A stretch of DNA of 64,000 bases, from NCBI GenBank assembly GCA_014871385.1, contig CM026426.1, forward strand, positions 44,874,484 through 44,938,483, read 5' to 3'. Every line of letters starts with the position of its first letter. The stretch's first letter is position 1. A program made the position numbers and the translations under genes. The notes beneath the pieces are model-generated. The model did no database searches. It was not told the DNA's origin and saw nothing but the letters and a program-made list of their open reading frames with translations. Positions 11,701-21,426 of the stretch are shown piece after piece. Source of the stretch: Ceratodon purpureus. Lineage: Eukaryota > Streptophyta > Bryopsida > Pseudoditrichales > Ditrichaceae.

Positions 11701-13259
11701 CTCGTTCCGGGTCTCTGACTGATACGTGGAAGACGTCCTCCGCATCTCCTGCCAGGTGCTCAGAATTTCCGACGATGTCGTTATCATCTCCCTCGAAATC
11801 TCCACCTGTCTCGAATTCCCGACGAGAGGAATCGCTCACACTGTCACGGCCTACTACCTCGGGTCCCTTCCGCTTGCTCCTCCGAAGACCTTCCTCACTA
11901 CATCCCTGTATGTCTGTTTCCTCTAATGTGCGTTGCACCTGTCGCTCCTTTAGTGCTTCAATTTTCAGCGATATGTCCCTAGCCTTCGGCGGACGCCCTT
12001 CACGAAGTACTTTGTCATGTTTACCTTTCTTTCGATTGATGCCCTTCTTAGGTACTTCGTGTTTTGTGGCCTGCTTACGCCCCTTAGAAACACCATCTTC
12101 CCGGGCCTCCTTCCATAACAAATCCATAGGCGGCTTCTTGAGCACTAGAACAGCACCCACACCGATGTCAGTGTCACAGAGTGCGAGGTTTTCTTCCATC
12201 TCTGATTCCGCAGCAATTGACTTCCCCTCTTTCTTCTGCACAGCGTTCCTCTTGCAAATGACCTCCATTTTCTTCTCTTCACCCTGCTTCAAATCGGGAT
12301 AGGGTAGCAGTAGAGCCTTTCTCACTTTTGGAAACCTAGCATTTTCGCATCCGTCTATGAATCTGTGACGATTTAGCATCATTTTGTTAGAAAACCAATC
12401 AGCCCCACAGTAAATGCACACAAAGAAACGGCGGTTGCTCCCGGGCTTCCTATCACCCTTGCACATAGTCGCATACTCTTCTATCAACTCCTGCACACGC
12501 TGTTCACTAGGGTACGTGACATTGAATGATAAAGAGTATATAACTACTTTCAGTGTAACGGGTTCGGGATCCATTTCGGAAGGGGAAAAAAGAAGAGTCT
12601 CAGCTCCACAAGAGGGGCAGCGCAGAGCACTGTAGGTAAGATAGCGGAATCTGTTCCGAAGCCCTACTGGACCGCCACAACCCTCGCGACAAAAAACGAT
12701 AGTGTAGAACCACTCCTCCTCCTGTAAGTATGTAGTATCCCTGAATGAGAAAGAGAGCGACCTCGTTAGAAAAACTGAGGTGGACCGGGATGCTTGGCTA
12801 CAAAACACTCACACCAAGAACCCTAAAATTGAGGTGAACGAAAAGAACAGCATATTCAGACGCTCCAAGCAATCCCGAAACAAACCGTGACTAAAGAAAT
12901 GTCTCCGGAAAACTCTGCACGTGGAAATAAGACATAGAAGCGCAGTAGGGTTTCCATATACCTAGGGGACAGTCCAGAAATTGAAGTCTTGCTTTCGGGA
13001 GGCCTCGACGTCGCGCCTTCTAATCACCCGGAAGCGAGTGAAATGAGTCGTTAGAACTTCCATTTTAGAAGCACCGCCATTGGGTTTCTAAACAAGCACA
13101 GAATAAAACCAAGTGAGGAACAACTGCATTACCTGATTCTTCGTTGGCACCACTCGCACAGCTCTTCCAGAACTTGATTTCCCCGTGAATGCGCTCCTCC
13201 GGGTATGTCTTGTCGTCATTTACGGATGCCGTCGTCTTGCATTGAATTCTCCACTCCAT
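8785..13259 (-). pseudogene. Ulp1/C48-like cysteine protease gene carried by element A, disrupted
   Basis: Read on minus, segments 12721-11160, 11159-10929, 10782-10650, 10649-9141 and 9045-8785 are linked by plausible GT-AG introns or broken frame; 13259-13133 may be the first exon but its junction phase is unclear. The C-terminal part has the C48 triad: His (codon 9378-9380, EDHWSLL), Asp (9333-9335, HFDSY) and Cys (9180-9182, NYECGHH) preceded by Gln. The N-terminal part has a four-Cys zinc-ribbon-like segment and a C2H2-like finger (CIYCGADWF...RHRFIDGC). Breaks: a frame change near 11160, an out-of-frame 44-bp duplication at 10661-10743 and an in-frame TAA at 10284-10286. The catalytic exons themselves are open. 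Ulp1-like genes in MULEs are known; their role is unproven. Confidence 0.8.
10661..10743. repeat. Short direct duplication in the Ulp1-like gene
   Basis: Thirty-nine identical bases at 10661-10699 recur at 10705-10743 (44-bp period). The period is not a multiple of three, so the duplication changes the reading frame of the protease gene. Confidence 0.9.
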
Positions 13260-13492
13260 TGCGCCTCAATCGATTACAAGTGATGGGACTAACCCAACAA
13301 CGGATTCTTCAATTGCATTTAACCTAAAACGTGTAATGAAACTGTGGGAGGTACACAGTTTCGAGAAATTCAAGAACCCATAACCTGAATCCTAACAATG
13401 CAGACGGGAGTGGAAGGAGCGCTAGTCAGCGTCACGGAAACACACGAACCCTAATTCCGTTTCGCGGAATGCTTGTGCGAGAAAGCAATCCG

Positions 13493-13764
13493 TCGTTGGG
13501 AGACAAACTTTTCGAGATCGGGCAGATTTTGTGAATTTGTGTCACGGGCAGTGTCACGGGAAAGGATAGTGTCACATACGGGGGCAGTGTCTCACAACGC
13601 GCTAGAGCCAGTGTTCCCGTGACAGTGATTATTACCCGGGTCCGGTTTTACGCAGACGCCGTGGCTGGGGGCAAAACCGCGACGCCAACGTGGCCGGCCA
13701 CGGAGGCCGCCGAGGCAGGGACCCACCAACCCTACCCTTCGCTACATGGCAAATAGCGTTCTCC
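13493..13764 (-). repeat. Right terminal inverted repeat of element A
   Basis: Reverse complement of 2198-2469 with four mismatches and no gaps. It contains AGTGTCAC (inverse of the GTGACACT octamer) at 13550 and 13568. Confidence 0.93.
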
Positions 13765-13773
13765 TCCAGGTAC
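13765..13773. repeat. Right 9-bp target-site duplication of element A
   Basis: TCCAGGTAC, identical to 2189-2197, directly abuts the right terminal inverted repeat. Confidence 0.93.
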
Positions 13774-13931
13774 TGGGTTTTTAGGTTGGGCATGCACCGA
13801 ATGTTGTAGGTTTGGACTTTGCTGTTGACATGCGTAGGGCCTGGAAGACACCGTGGCCAGAAATCTGACGGGGCAAGGTAGTGGATGTCTAAACAATGAT
13901 GGGTGCCGTCGACACTTGACCGGACAGAGTG

Positions 13932-15531
13932 TTTTTTTTTTTTTTTTTTTTTTTTAAAGCAAATGGTGACTTTATTCCATAGCCAAAGGGCAGAGAACAA
14001 AACACACCGCAGCACAACCAGGAAGGCCCAAGGCCAACCGGCAATCAAACGGAAGAACTCAAGTTTTTAATTTCACTCTAAAGAACAGCGAGGCCGCATG
14101 AGAGCAACCTGTCTAAGCTAGAACGGAGGGCCTGTAAACGGAAGGAAGTGGCCACTTGGGGGCCGGACGAAGTTCCAAATGGGACGTGCAGCCCCTGTTG
14201 AAAAGAAGATACCAGCGTAGTTCCAGGTAGCGGCAAAGGCCTTAGTGGCTTTGGTAATCCCCCAAGGATTGTTTTCCTCGGCCAACGCGATGCGCTCCCA
14301 AGACATCCTGGCAACGTCAAGCATAGAGTCCCACAATGTCCGCTCCAACAGCTCCAAAGGCCACCGGTTGCGAAGGAAAACCTATTGATTACGCTGCAGC
14401 CAAATCGTCCATAGCGTAATCCCTCGAATGATGGACCACAGCAATTGGTATGGAAGCAAATGGGCGGGGAGGGCCTCTTCCGGTAGGCATTGGTCCCAGG
14501 ACAGCCTCGGCCAAGGCATATCCCTGGCAGGCACCTTGGCGACCATGTACATGAGAGAGATAGTAAATTCCCACGCCTGAATCGCAGGAGGGCAAGCAAA
14601 AAAACAATGAATGATCGTTTCAGACACACCCTGATCACAACAGGTGCACTCCATGGATAGCTCGGGGAAGGCTCGGTGACGCCAGTGATTCACCGCTACG
14701 GCTCGATGATATACGCTCCAGAGGAAGGCACCTTCCTTTCGGGGACGTAGGGGCGTCCACACCTCTTTCCAGTCTGGAGAAAATTGACGCAAGATCAACC
14801 CATGCTACTTTTCCGTGATCGGAACAGAAAGGCTGAGCCGAGGGTTCAGCAACACTCTCCCTTTCTTCGCAGTGAAGTCGAAGATGGAACCCTCACCAGC
14901 CCATGACCACCTGCCTGGATCAAAGGTTAACCGAGCCAACGACGTCAAATATTGGAGTCTTCGACGAGCTGACGGGCGTGGAGAGGGAGGGGTAGGCACT
15001 ACGCGAACTCTGATCAAGCGACCGCGAAGGGCCTGTTCCTGTGGATCCTGTGCCGTACAGGATATAAGGCTCCGTGACTGAGGTCCTACAACGAACCGAG
15101 GATTCTGATCGGGAAGCACATGGTCTTGAATCGACCAACTGAGGGCGGGGCAAAATTCCTTCGTGGCTTGGATCACCAGGATCGGATCCTCAGTGATATC
15201 ATCACGGAAGAGGCCAAGCCAGTCAAAGGGCTGGGATAGTGCCACTGTCTGAGCATACGTCGCCTGCCATGCACGGGAAACCAAAGCTGTGTAGCGTTCA
15301 ATGAGCGGCCTTTCCTTTTGCATGCAGGCCATAGGTGCGTTGGAGCACAGGCCAGGGTCTCGGCGTCATGCTGAGTGGTTCCCAGAGGTCTGCAGGCTTA
15401 GAAGTCCTTTGTGTGCAAGGACCTTAGCGCGAGCCAAAGGGAAGCCAAAATTATCCCCAACATAAGTCGTAGTCCACCATAAACTTGTATTTAGGATGTC
15501 ATCGACATTCTTCGGAGGGATAGACTCAAAC
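13932..15531 (-). mobile_element. 5'-truncated LINE (non-LTR retrotransposon), 3' end with poly(A) tail
   Basis: Read on minus, the element ends in a 24-base poly(A) tail (T run at 13932-13955). The coding part is the C-terminal end of a LINE ORF2 after the reverse transcriptase. It includes an LNTSLWW segment near 15490 and a zf-RVT-type region around 14720-14600 (LWSVYHRAVAVNHW, then CTCCDQGVSETIIHCFFACP). Codons 15332-14118 are in one frame interrupted by TAG at 14805-14807 and 14382-14384; further frame changes lie near 15370. The 5' junction is about 15531, where family B coding sequence stops. I could not find a target-site duplication, so a later deletion is possible. It is dead on arrival, lacking endonuclease and reverse transcriptase domains. 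Confidence 0.82.
13971..13976 (-). terminator. Polyadenylation signal of the LINE
   Basis: AATAAA on the minus strand, about 15 bases before the poly(A) tail at 13955. Confidence 0.6.
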
Positions 15532-16211
15532 GAAATCGTCCACGGTAGCAACGTAGAGGTCGTTTCCGTTGTTTCCTGAAGCTTGGAGCCACTTGTTGTG
15601 AATTGTTTCGGCGAGGTTACAGGTCGGCATCTCTGTGAGTTCTTCTTCCGTGAATTTCTGCAGTTTAGACAGTAGGTGCCGTTAGATTCACCGATTAGAG
15701 TTTTGTAGGTTAGGGCTAGGAAACCAATATCATAAACATCAAAACAGAGTGCTGAAATCATACCGTGGTCATGAATCCCCCCCACTGCCGGAAGCGGTGG
15801 TGCCAGAATGACAGCCACTGATCGAGTTTGATGAGTCCGCTTTTGCCAACGACCCCGGTGGATGCCCACCAGGCTCGCAACGCGTGGTACAGAGTTTCCG
15901 CCTCTGCCTTGCTGGTAGCATTCTTGTACTGAGTGCACATCTTCTTGTGCTGTTCCCAGAGATCTTCGGGGAAGTGCTTTTGCGTATACGCCACCATGTT
16001 CTGAGTCCAGTGGAACAAGCACGACCTGTCCCGGTCCTCCATTGGGTCCTCTTTGTTGCCATTGCCGTAAAGGATTCGCACTGCATTCCAATTCGCTTGT
16101 GCGTTATCCGCCATGAATCCCTTGAAGTTCGGCGCTGCAACGCCATTGATCTCCATGACCAGGTTCAGGTTTTTCCAGAAGACGAGCTGGGCCTCCGTGT
16201 CCTCGGACTGC

Positions 16212-16216
16212 ATGTC
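16212..16216. repeat. 5-bp target duplication, left of solo LTR
   Basis: ATGTC, repeated at 16929-16933; removing the LTR and one copy restores the CDM codons of the family B transposase. Confidence 0.9.
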
Positions 16217-16928
16217 TGTTAGCCTGGGTCGTGATGGATGTCTGAGACTTCAGAGAATGGTAACCGGCCGGTCCGGGGAGTGGTAACAAGAGGAGACGAA
16301 GGTGTCGTGTATTGGTGACCGGCGGAGGTGATCGAGGTGGACACCTGGACAGGCTGAGCCGATTTTACTTTAAATGGTCAAGGCAAGGTAGAACGACTAA
16401 GGTAACATCCAATGTTCACGAACAGCTCTGAGAACCGTGGTGACCTTGGTACTTCTAAGTAGTCTAAGGTAGATTGAGAGACAGGGAATAGTAAGAGGCA
16501 AATAGAAGATGAGCAGACGAGGCAAAGCAAGTGATACTGGTGATCAGACAGTGGTCATACGAAGCAGGGGAAAACAAAGCACATCTCAGTTATTAAGCCG
16601 CAGGTTGCAGGGGCTGCAGAGCCTACCGGTAGATACAAGAGAAAAGTAGAGACCAAGTAGTCTTAGAACAGTGCCCTAGAAGTCTTCTTCTCTGTGCTCA
16701 GTCTTTTACAAAACGAGCTCAAGAGCCGTGGAAATTCAAGAGAGGGACTACAACGCTATGCTATCCTTTTATACTATCTGAATACTACTACTCCAGTGCT
16801 CCTAACTCCCTGTTTACTTCGGTGACGATCTTGGAACTCTTAGTTGGCCTCGGTGGCAATCCTTCTAACTGCTAGATTGTCTTGGTCTGTCTTCCAGACT
16901 GTGCCATGGTGCCCGTGGACGGGTAACA
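16217..16928. mobile_element. Solo LTR of an LTR retrotransposon
   Basis: A 712-bp insertion beginning TGTTAG and ending GTAACA (5-bp inverted TGTTA/TAACA termini), flanked by the 5-bp duplication ATGTC. Size, TG...CA ends and 5-bp duplication are diagnostic of an LTR; no internal coding region or second LTR is present, so it is best read as a solo LTR left by recombination. It interrupts the family B transposase and its precise excision would rejoin the coding frame there. Orientation is not determined. Confidence 0.9.
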
Positions 16929-16933
16929 ATGTC
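16929..16933. repeat. 5-bp target duplication, right of solo LTR
   Basis: ATGTC, identical to 16212-16216. Confidence 0.9.
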
Positions 16934-18288
16934 GCAAGTGGCGATTGTCATCACGCGGCAGTAGGTGGCATCGTACACATGGCACGCCATTGTCGACCAG
17001 TCTTTGACGCGTTTTACGTGGTCGAACATGATCCATGCGTTCTCCAAGTCGCCACCGGCTTGCATTCGGCTGACCAAGTCGACACCACTTCTCGGCCCGA
17101 CCTCCGACATCTTGAAGACTAAGACTTTGTCACGCATAGCTCTCTGACCAGGAAACCTATTCTCCTGGACATACGCCCAGAGACTGTTTCCACGGAGCTT
17201 GGTGATACCGTCCATGACTCCGTACGTTCTGTGTCTTTTGAAGGATGCGATTTTGTTGCGGATGTTGGGCGACGCCATGTCTTTGCATCGATCCAGAACA
17301 AGAACCAGCTCCTCCATCGTCAGTTTCCTCAGTGTTGCATCCTCGGGCTGTAGCAGGTAGCTCCCAATGAGGAGTTTGCTCGCCTCCAAGACAACGGCGC
17401 TCTTTCTTGCTTTGTTGTTCATCTCTACTTGCTCTTCTATTAAGCTACTAATCTCTGCTTTAGAGTCTCTGTAGTCTCCAACTTTCACTGGATGATCATG
17501 TGTTCCTATGTGAATACAAGCTCTAGTCTGATTCGGTTTGCCCACAACGAAATAAATCTTAGCCTCGCATGTAGCTACACATGATGGAGGTTCTTTACAT
17601 ACCTTGCACACCAGCGTACATTCAGATGGACGAGGCTGATCCATGAGAAAAGCTTGCAGAGTGCAACCTTCGAACTCAGTCTCGTTAACCTCGAGATCTT
17701 GGGAACACGCTTCAGAAAGTCACACTCCTCGTTGGTGCAGCGCAGCCATCCGACGCAGTTGGAACTTCGAAAAGACAGTCCGAAGTCGTTCTTGATGTTT
17801 GTTGTGATGGTCTTGGTCCACAAGTGTCCGTCGTATCGTTTGTCCATTCCCTGCATTGACTTGGCGGCGAGCTTAGAGGATCCTGCAGCAGCTGGTGGCA
17901 ACTCAAAAAGAACCAGACCATCAAACTTCGCAGGCAAGTATTGTACTCTCTCGTGTCTAATAGTGGAATAGTCTATCTTCTTCAAAATGTTTTTTGACCC
18001 ACGCGCCTTTGCAAGCTCTTGAAGGAGCGGAACAATGCTAACTGTGACCTGGGACAATGGAGGAGAGACATTGGAAGGAGGAGCATCAGCGTGGACCTTG
18101 GGCACCAACTTGACAGGACTGACTTCGTCATTAGAGGAGAGAGAAATGACTGTCGGAGGGGGAGGTTTCTCTACGTTTGAAGTTTCAGTACCAGACTCGA
18201 CTTTGACCTTGACATCACGAGGTAGGGGAGTCTGAATTGTGCAAGTAGAAGAGCGACGGGGGGTGAGGATCTCAGTGGATGCAGCCAT

Positions 18289-18442
18289 CAGAGAATCAGT
18301 AAGACCATAGACTCTATAGAATATAGGGAAGAGTCTCCACTGCAACATATTATTCTCATCTCTCATTGAAGGTTGCCCGAGGGTGTGGGTAACGGACAAG
18401 GAGAGCTATATTGTGAGGAGAGATATCTCGTTAGTTAGACAC
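18289..18442. promoter_or_regulatory. Putative shared promoter region of two head-to-head family B genes
   Basis: The family B transposase starts at 18288 (or 18399) on minus and the partner gene at 18443 (or 18383) on plus. The upstream start choices overlap by 17 bp, so the true starts are probably the inner ones and the intervening sequence of about 154 bp would hold a bidirectional promoter. No promoter motif was identified; this rests on arrangement only. Confidence 0.35.
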
Positions 18443-19527
18443 ATGAAGGAGAGTGGAGGGTCACCTCCCTCCACTTATGTCACTCCTAAACCTAGAAGGA
18501 AAGCAGGTGGTACAGATTTTACGAACAAGAGCTCGAGGAAGAGGAGAGAATTACGTAGGAAGTCAAAGTCGAAAGGCAACCTTTTGAGTGCACCTCTGAA
18601 GGTTCGGGGAGCTGGGCTACCTGTGGCAATTAAATTTTGTAGCATCCGTAAACTCATTCTAGAATCCATAGTAGAGGTGAAAGATGAGGATTTAAAGGAT
18701 ACCGCAGTTGAGCATGAGGAGCATGAGGAAATAAGTAGCGGAACGAAACACCTGGAGATGACGGTAGAGCTAGGGTTCAATTGCAGTCCGACTTTGGAGA
18801 CACCACAACCTTCTTTCGGATTCAAGGAGTGTTCAACTAAAGGGACGGATTCTCAGTCGAGCGACCATTCTAACACGGATGTGGTAAGTTTCATAATTCA
18901 TAAATTAAAAAATGCTAAATGTACATTCTGTATTTTTTTAGAGTTTTATTAGGTTAGAAGTATTGTCTTTGCTGCGGGTTCATTTTCTAACTGTTTAGAA
19001 TAGTGATGCCGCATTAAACTGAATGGTTGATCAAAATAAGAGTCGAGTAGTAATTCTCCTCTTCGTCTTGAACATTTGCGCAGATTATCGACTAAATTAG
19101 GATTGAGAAAGAGGTTGTAGAGGAGAAGACGCCAGAAGTGGATACGGGCAAGGAGTCAAATCATGAGACGTTGAGAAAAGTCGCTAGGAGAGCGAGACGC
19201 CAAATTATAGAGGCGGGCGAAGGTGGGGAAGCACTTGCTGCTACACGAGCGGGGCGAGGGCACCCTGGAAGTCCTACCGAAACTAGTGGGGAGTATAGTG
19301 ATTCGCTCGACATTGCGGTAGGCCCAGGAGAAGAGGACATGGATGAGGGGTCGGCCCGAGGGAGAGGTTGAAGGGCTGAGGTGAGGGGTCGAGGGAGGGG
19401 TAAGGGTCGAGGTGGGAGAGGGAAAGGCTCTTCGCAAGCCCCAGTGCAGCATACACTCGCGGCCCAAGGGGAGATCGAGAAGGAGATGGAGGGGCGAGGA
19501 GAAGAATTAGCTTCACAAGAACTAAAT
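18383..19527 (+). pseudogene. Family B partner gene, copy 1, N-terminal part only
   Basis: Exon 1 runs to 18883 with a good donor (GTG|GTAAGT); the reading frame is open from 18383 and the likely start is MKESGGSPP at 18443. It is Lys/Arg-rich early (NKSSRKRRELRRKSKSKG) and acidic later. A second coding block at about 19095-19527 is highly charged with an RG-rich tract (RGRGRGKGRGGRGKG), interrupted by TGA at 19368-19370 where an Arg codon is likely. The partner of copy 2 begins similarly (LVKYMKED... versus LVRHMKES...), which supports a real gene family. It is truncated where copy 2 transposase sequence begins. The function of this N-terminal part is unknown; basic and RG-rich segments suggest nucleic-acid binding. 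Confidence 0.5.
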
Positions 19528-19554
19528 TAGAGGTAATATGATACTGGAACTTAC

Positions 19555-21426
19555 AAGTTGCATAGAGCCTCCCCAATGCCCGTACCAAAAATGCCTGAAA
19601 GCCATCTAGTCGTTCAAGTGACGCCTCCGGTCCTCAGTTGTTACACCGGAGGAGAGCCACGAGCTGCGGATGACATTATACTATGCTTCGGCTTCTTCTT
19701 GAGTCTTTGCACATAGCTCCTTCTAGACTTTGCACATAGCTATGTGCTGGTCTAGGTAGTTTGGCAAGATGTTTCGAGAAGTTGCCCTCTGAAAGCACTT
19801 TGTCCAGTGGAAAAGACTTGTGCGTTCTCAGTCCTCCATTAATTTGTTGGGATCTCCATTCCCATAAACCTTGCGAAGGACATGCCAATTTGCTCCGACA
19901 TTGTCAGCCATGAAGCCTTTGAAATTTGTATCTTCAAGTCCGTTCTTCTGCATAACTTCATTAAGTTGGAGCCAAAATAATTCCTCACCATCAGCATCTT
20001 CAGTTTGCATGTCACAAAGGGCAATGGTCATGACTTTACTGTACTTACTGTCATAAACGTGGCATGCCATGGTGGTCCAGCTTGAAACACGCTTCATATG
20101 GTCGAACATGATCCAGTTGTCTTGAAGATCACCTCCAGGCTCCATGCTCTTTACCAAATCCACGCCGCTTCCTGGACGATCAATAGACATCTTAAAAACA
20201 AATACGTTGCCTTCATTCTGTCTAGGGAATTGATTTTGGTGGATGAACTCGAAGTTGGAGTAGTCCTTCAACTCCAAGATGCTATCTATAACTCTTCTTC
20301 CTTGACGAAAAAAACTCTTTATTCCAGAAACAAAGTTCCGTACATTTGGTGATGTTAGCGCCTCAAATTGGTCCATTACAGCATCCATAGATGCTACACA
20401 AAGATGAGCACCACCTACAGTAGGACGAATCAAAGCGTCTGTAAGGTACTACTTGCTAACCGCCATCATGAGACCCGAGTTCTTGGCATTAGGTGTCCTG
20501 TGAATCTCCTTTGCAACACAATCATAATCAATGTCCATTACGCTTGACATGTATCTTGAGATATCGGATGACTGTGCCGTATAGGAGCACAAGTAACCTC
20601 TACATTGGATGATGACACGTGGTAGATTGAGCAGCACATAATGCCAAGCAAATTGGAGGTGTTTGACAAACCTTGCATGCCAGCAGATTTCTTAGTGGGC
20701 CTTCGTCCAAGTGCAAACGGAATGAATGCTACACCACACCACTCTTTACAATTAACATTTTTGTTATTCCCGCAAATATAATCACAACTCTTGTTTGGGC
20801 ACTAGAGGTATCCCATACAAGAAGACTTACGGTAAGTAAGACCAAGACCATTTTTTATATTAGTTGTCATGGTCTTGTACCACGTGTGATTGTCATACTC
20901 CTTGCTCATTCCATCCATGCTTCCTCCAAATTGGATAGGCACTTCTTTTGGAAGAGGAGACAACTCAAATATCTTGTCCGCATCATATGTCAGAGACAGG
21001 TACTTAACTTGCTCATGCACAATACTATCAAAATTGAGACGAGATAGCTAAGAGCGAGAACCCTTTCTGAAGGTGGTCTTTATTATATAATGCAAAATAG
21101 TACGAATCTTCTTAGAATATGGATGTAGGGGCGGACGACCGAAAGACACTGAAGGAGACTTGCTTCTATAACGGTGTTCAACAGAGGGTCGTGTAGATCC
21201 TAGAGAGCCTCGTGAATGGAATATGTTGCTTGACATTTCCCCTAGCTTGACCTCTTTGACATCATCGTCATCTGAGTCACTCAGTATGAATACGGAAGAC
21301 TCGGATGGTTCAATTTTGATAGGTTCCTAGTTCTAGAATACGTATGGTTGACGTGGACACAGAGGGGGTCAGAAGAACAATTGACGCAGACATAGTAGAC
21401 TCGGGTAAACCGTACACTTTGTACAT
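19555..21426 (-). pseudogene. Family B MULE-like transposase, copy 2, heavily decayed
   Basis: Read on minus from MYKVYGLPEST at 21426 (copy 1 has YRVYGLTDS at the equivalent place). The best block, 20433-19828, contains GVDLVKSMEPGGDLQDNW, CHVYDSKYSKVMTIALCDM and NFKGFMADNVGANW, matching copy 1 residue for residue in order. A TGA at 19828-19830 replaces an Arg codon present in copy 1 (MEDRDRS). Sequence homologous to copy 1 continues to a donor site at 19554, with more stops. Frame changes also occur around 20450-20800. It is broken at many points and cannot encode a protein. Its 3' part is missing beyond 19555, where the partner gene of copy 1 ends. Confidence 0.7.

Larger units (their letters stand above)
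2198..13764 (+). mobile_element. Complete Mutator-like DNA transposon (element A) carrying a transposase and a Ulp1-like gene
   Basis: The element is 11,567 bp, bounded by 272-bp terminal inverted repeats (2198-2469 and 13493-13764) and a perfect 9-bp target duplication. It carries two convergent genes: an intact DDE/SWIM transposase on plus (2647-6666) and a decayed Ulp1/C48-like cysteine protease gene on minus (8785-13259). This matches known plant MULE lineages that carry Ulp1-like genes (Kaonashi-type). About 1.5% divergence between the inverted repeats, none of it indels, and the clean target duplication point to recent insertion. Strand is given as that of the transposase. The octamer GTGACACT recurs about 15 times within it. 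Confidence 0.93.
15532..18399 (-). pseudogene. Family B MULE-like transposase, copy 1, split by a solo LTR and a LINE
   Basis: Read on minus from ATG 18399 or 18288 (MAASTEILTP). Coding blocks are about 18399-17690, 17690-16934, 16211-15760 and 15657-15532. A one-base frame break lies near 17690 (after KRVPKIS). The core reads CHVYDATYCRVMTIATCD, then NFKGFMADNAQANW and SCLFHWTQNM, matching the order of catalytic and C/H motifs in MULE transposases. The block at 16934/16211 is interrupted by the solo LTR inside the codons for CDM. An intron separates 15760 from the acceptor at 15658. The gene ends abruptly at the LINE junction within YVATVDDF; copy 3 continues this segment as YVAAVDNFVRAF, so the remainder and the SWIM finger are missing here. 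Assignment to the MULE superfamily is by motif order and is fairly secure. Confidence 0.75.

Noticed and set aside
14078..14638. 186-codon minus-strand ORF inside the LINE
   Set aside because: It is a different frame of the zf-RVT coding region, which explains the sequence better.
15366..16091. 241-codon ORF in family B copy 1
   Set aside because: Most of it is an off-frame reading of the transposase and an intron; only its last part coincides with LINE coding sequence.
16217..16928. A 712-bp insert read as an intron of the family B transposase
   Set aside because: The perfect ATGTC duplication and TG...CA ends identify it as an LTR, and copy 2 has no intron at that position.
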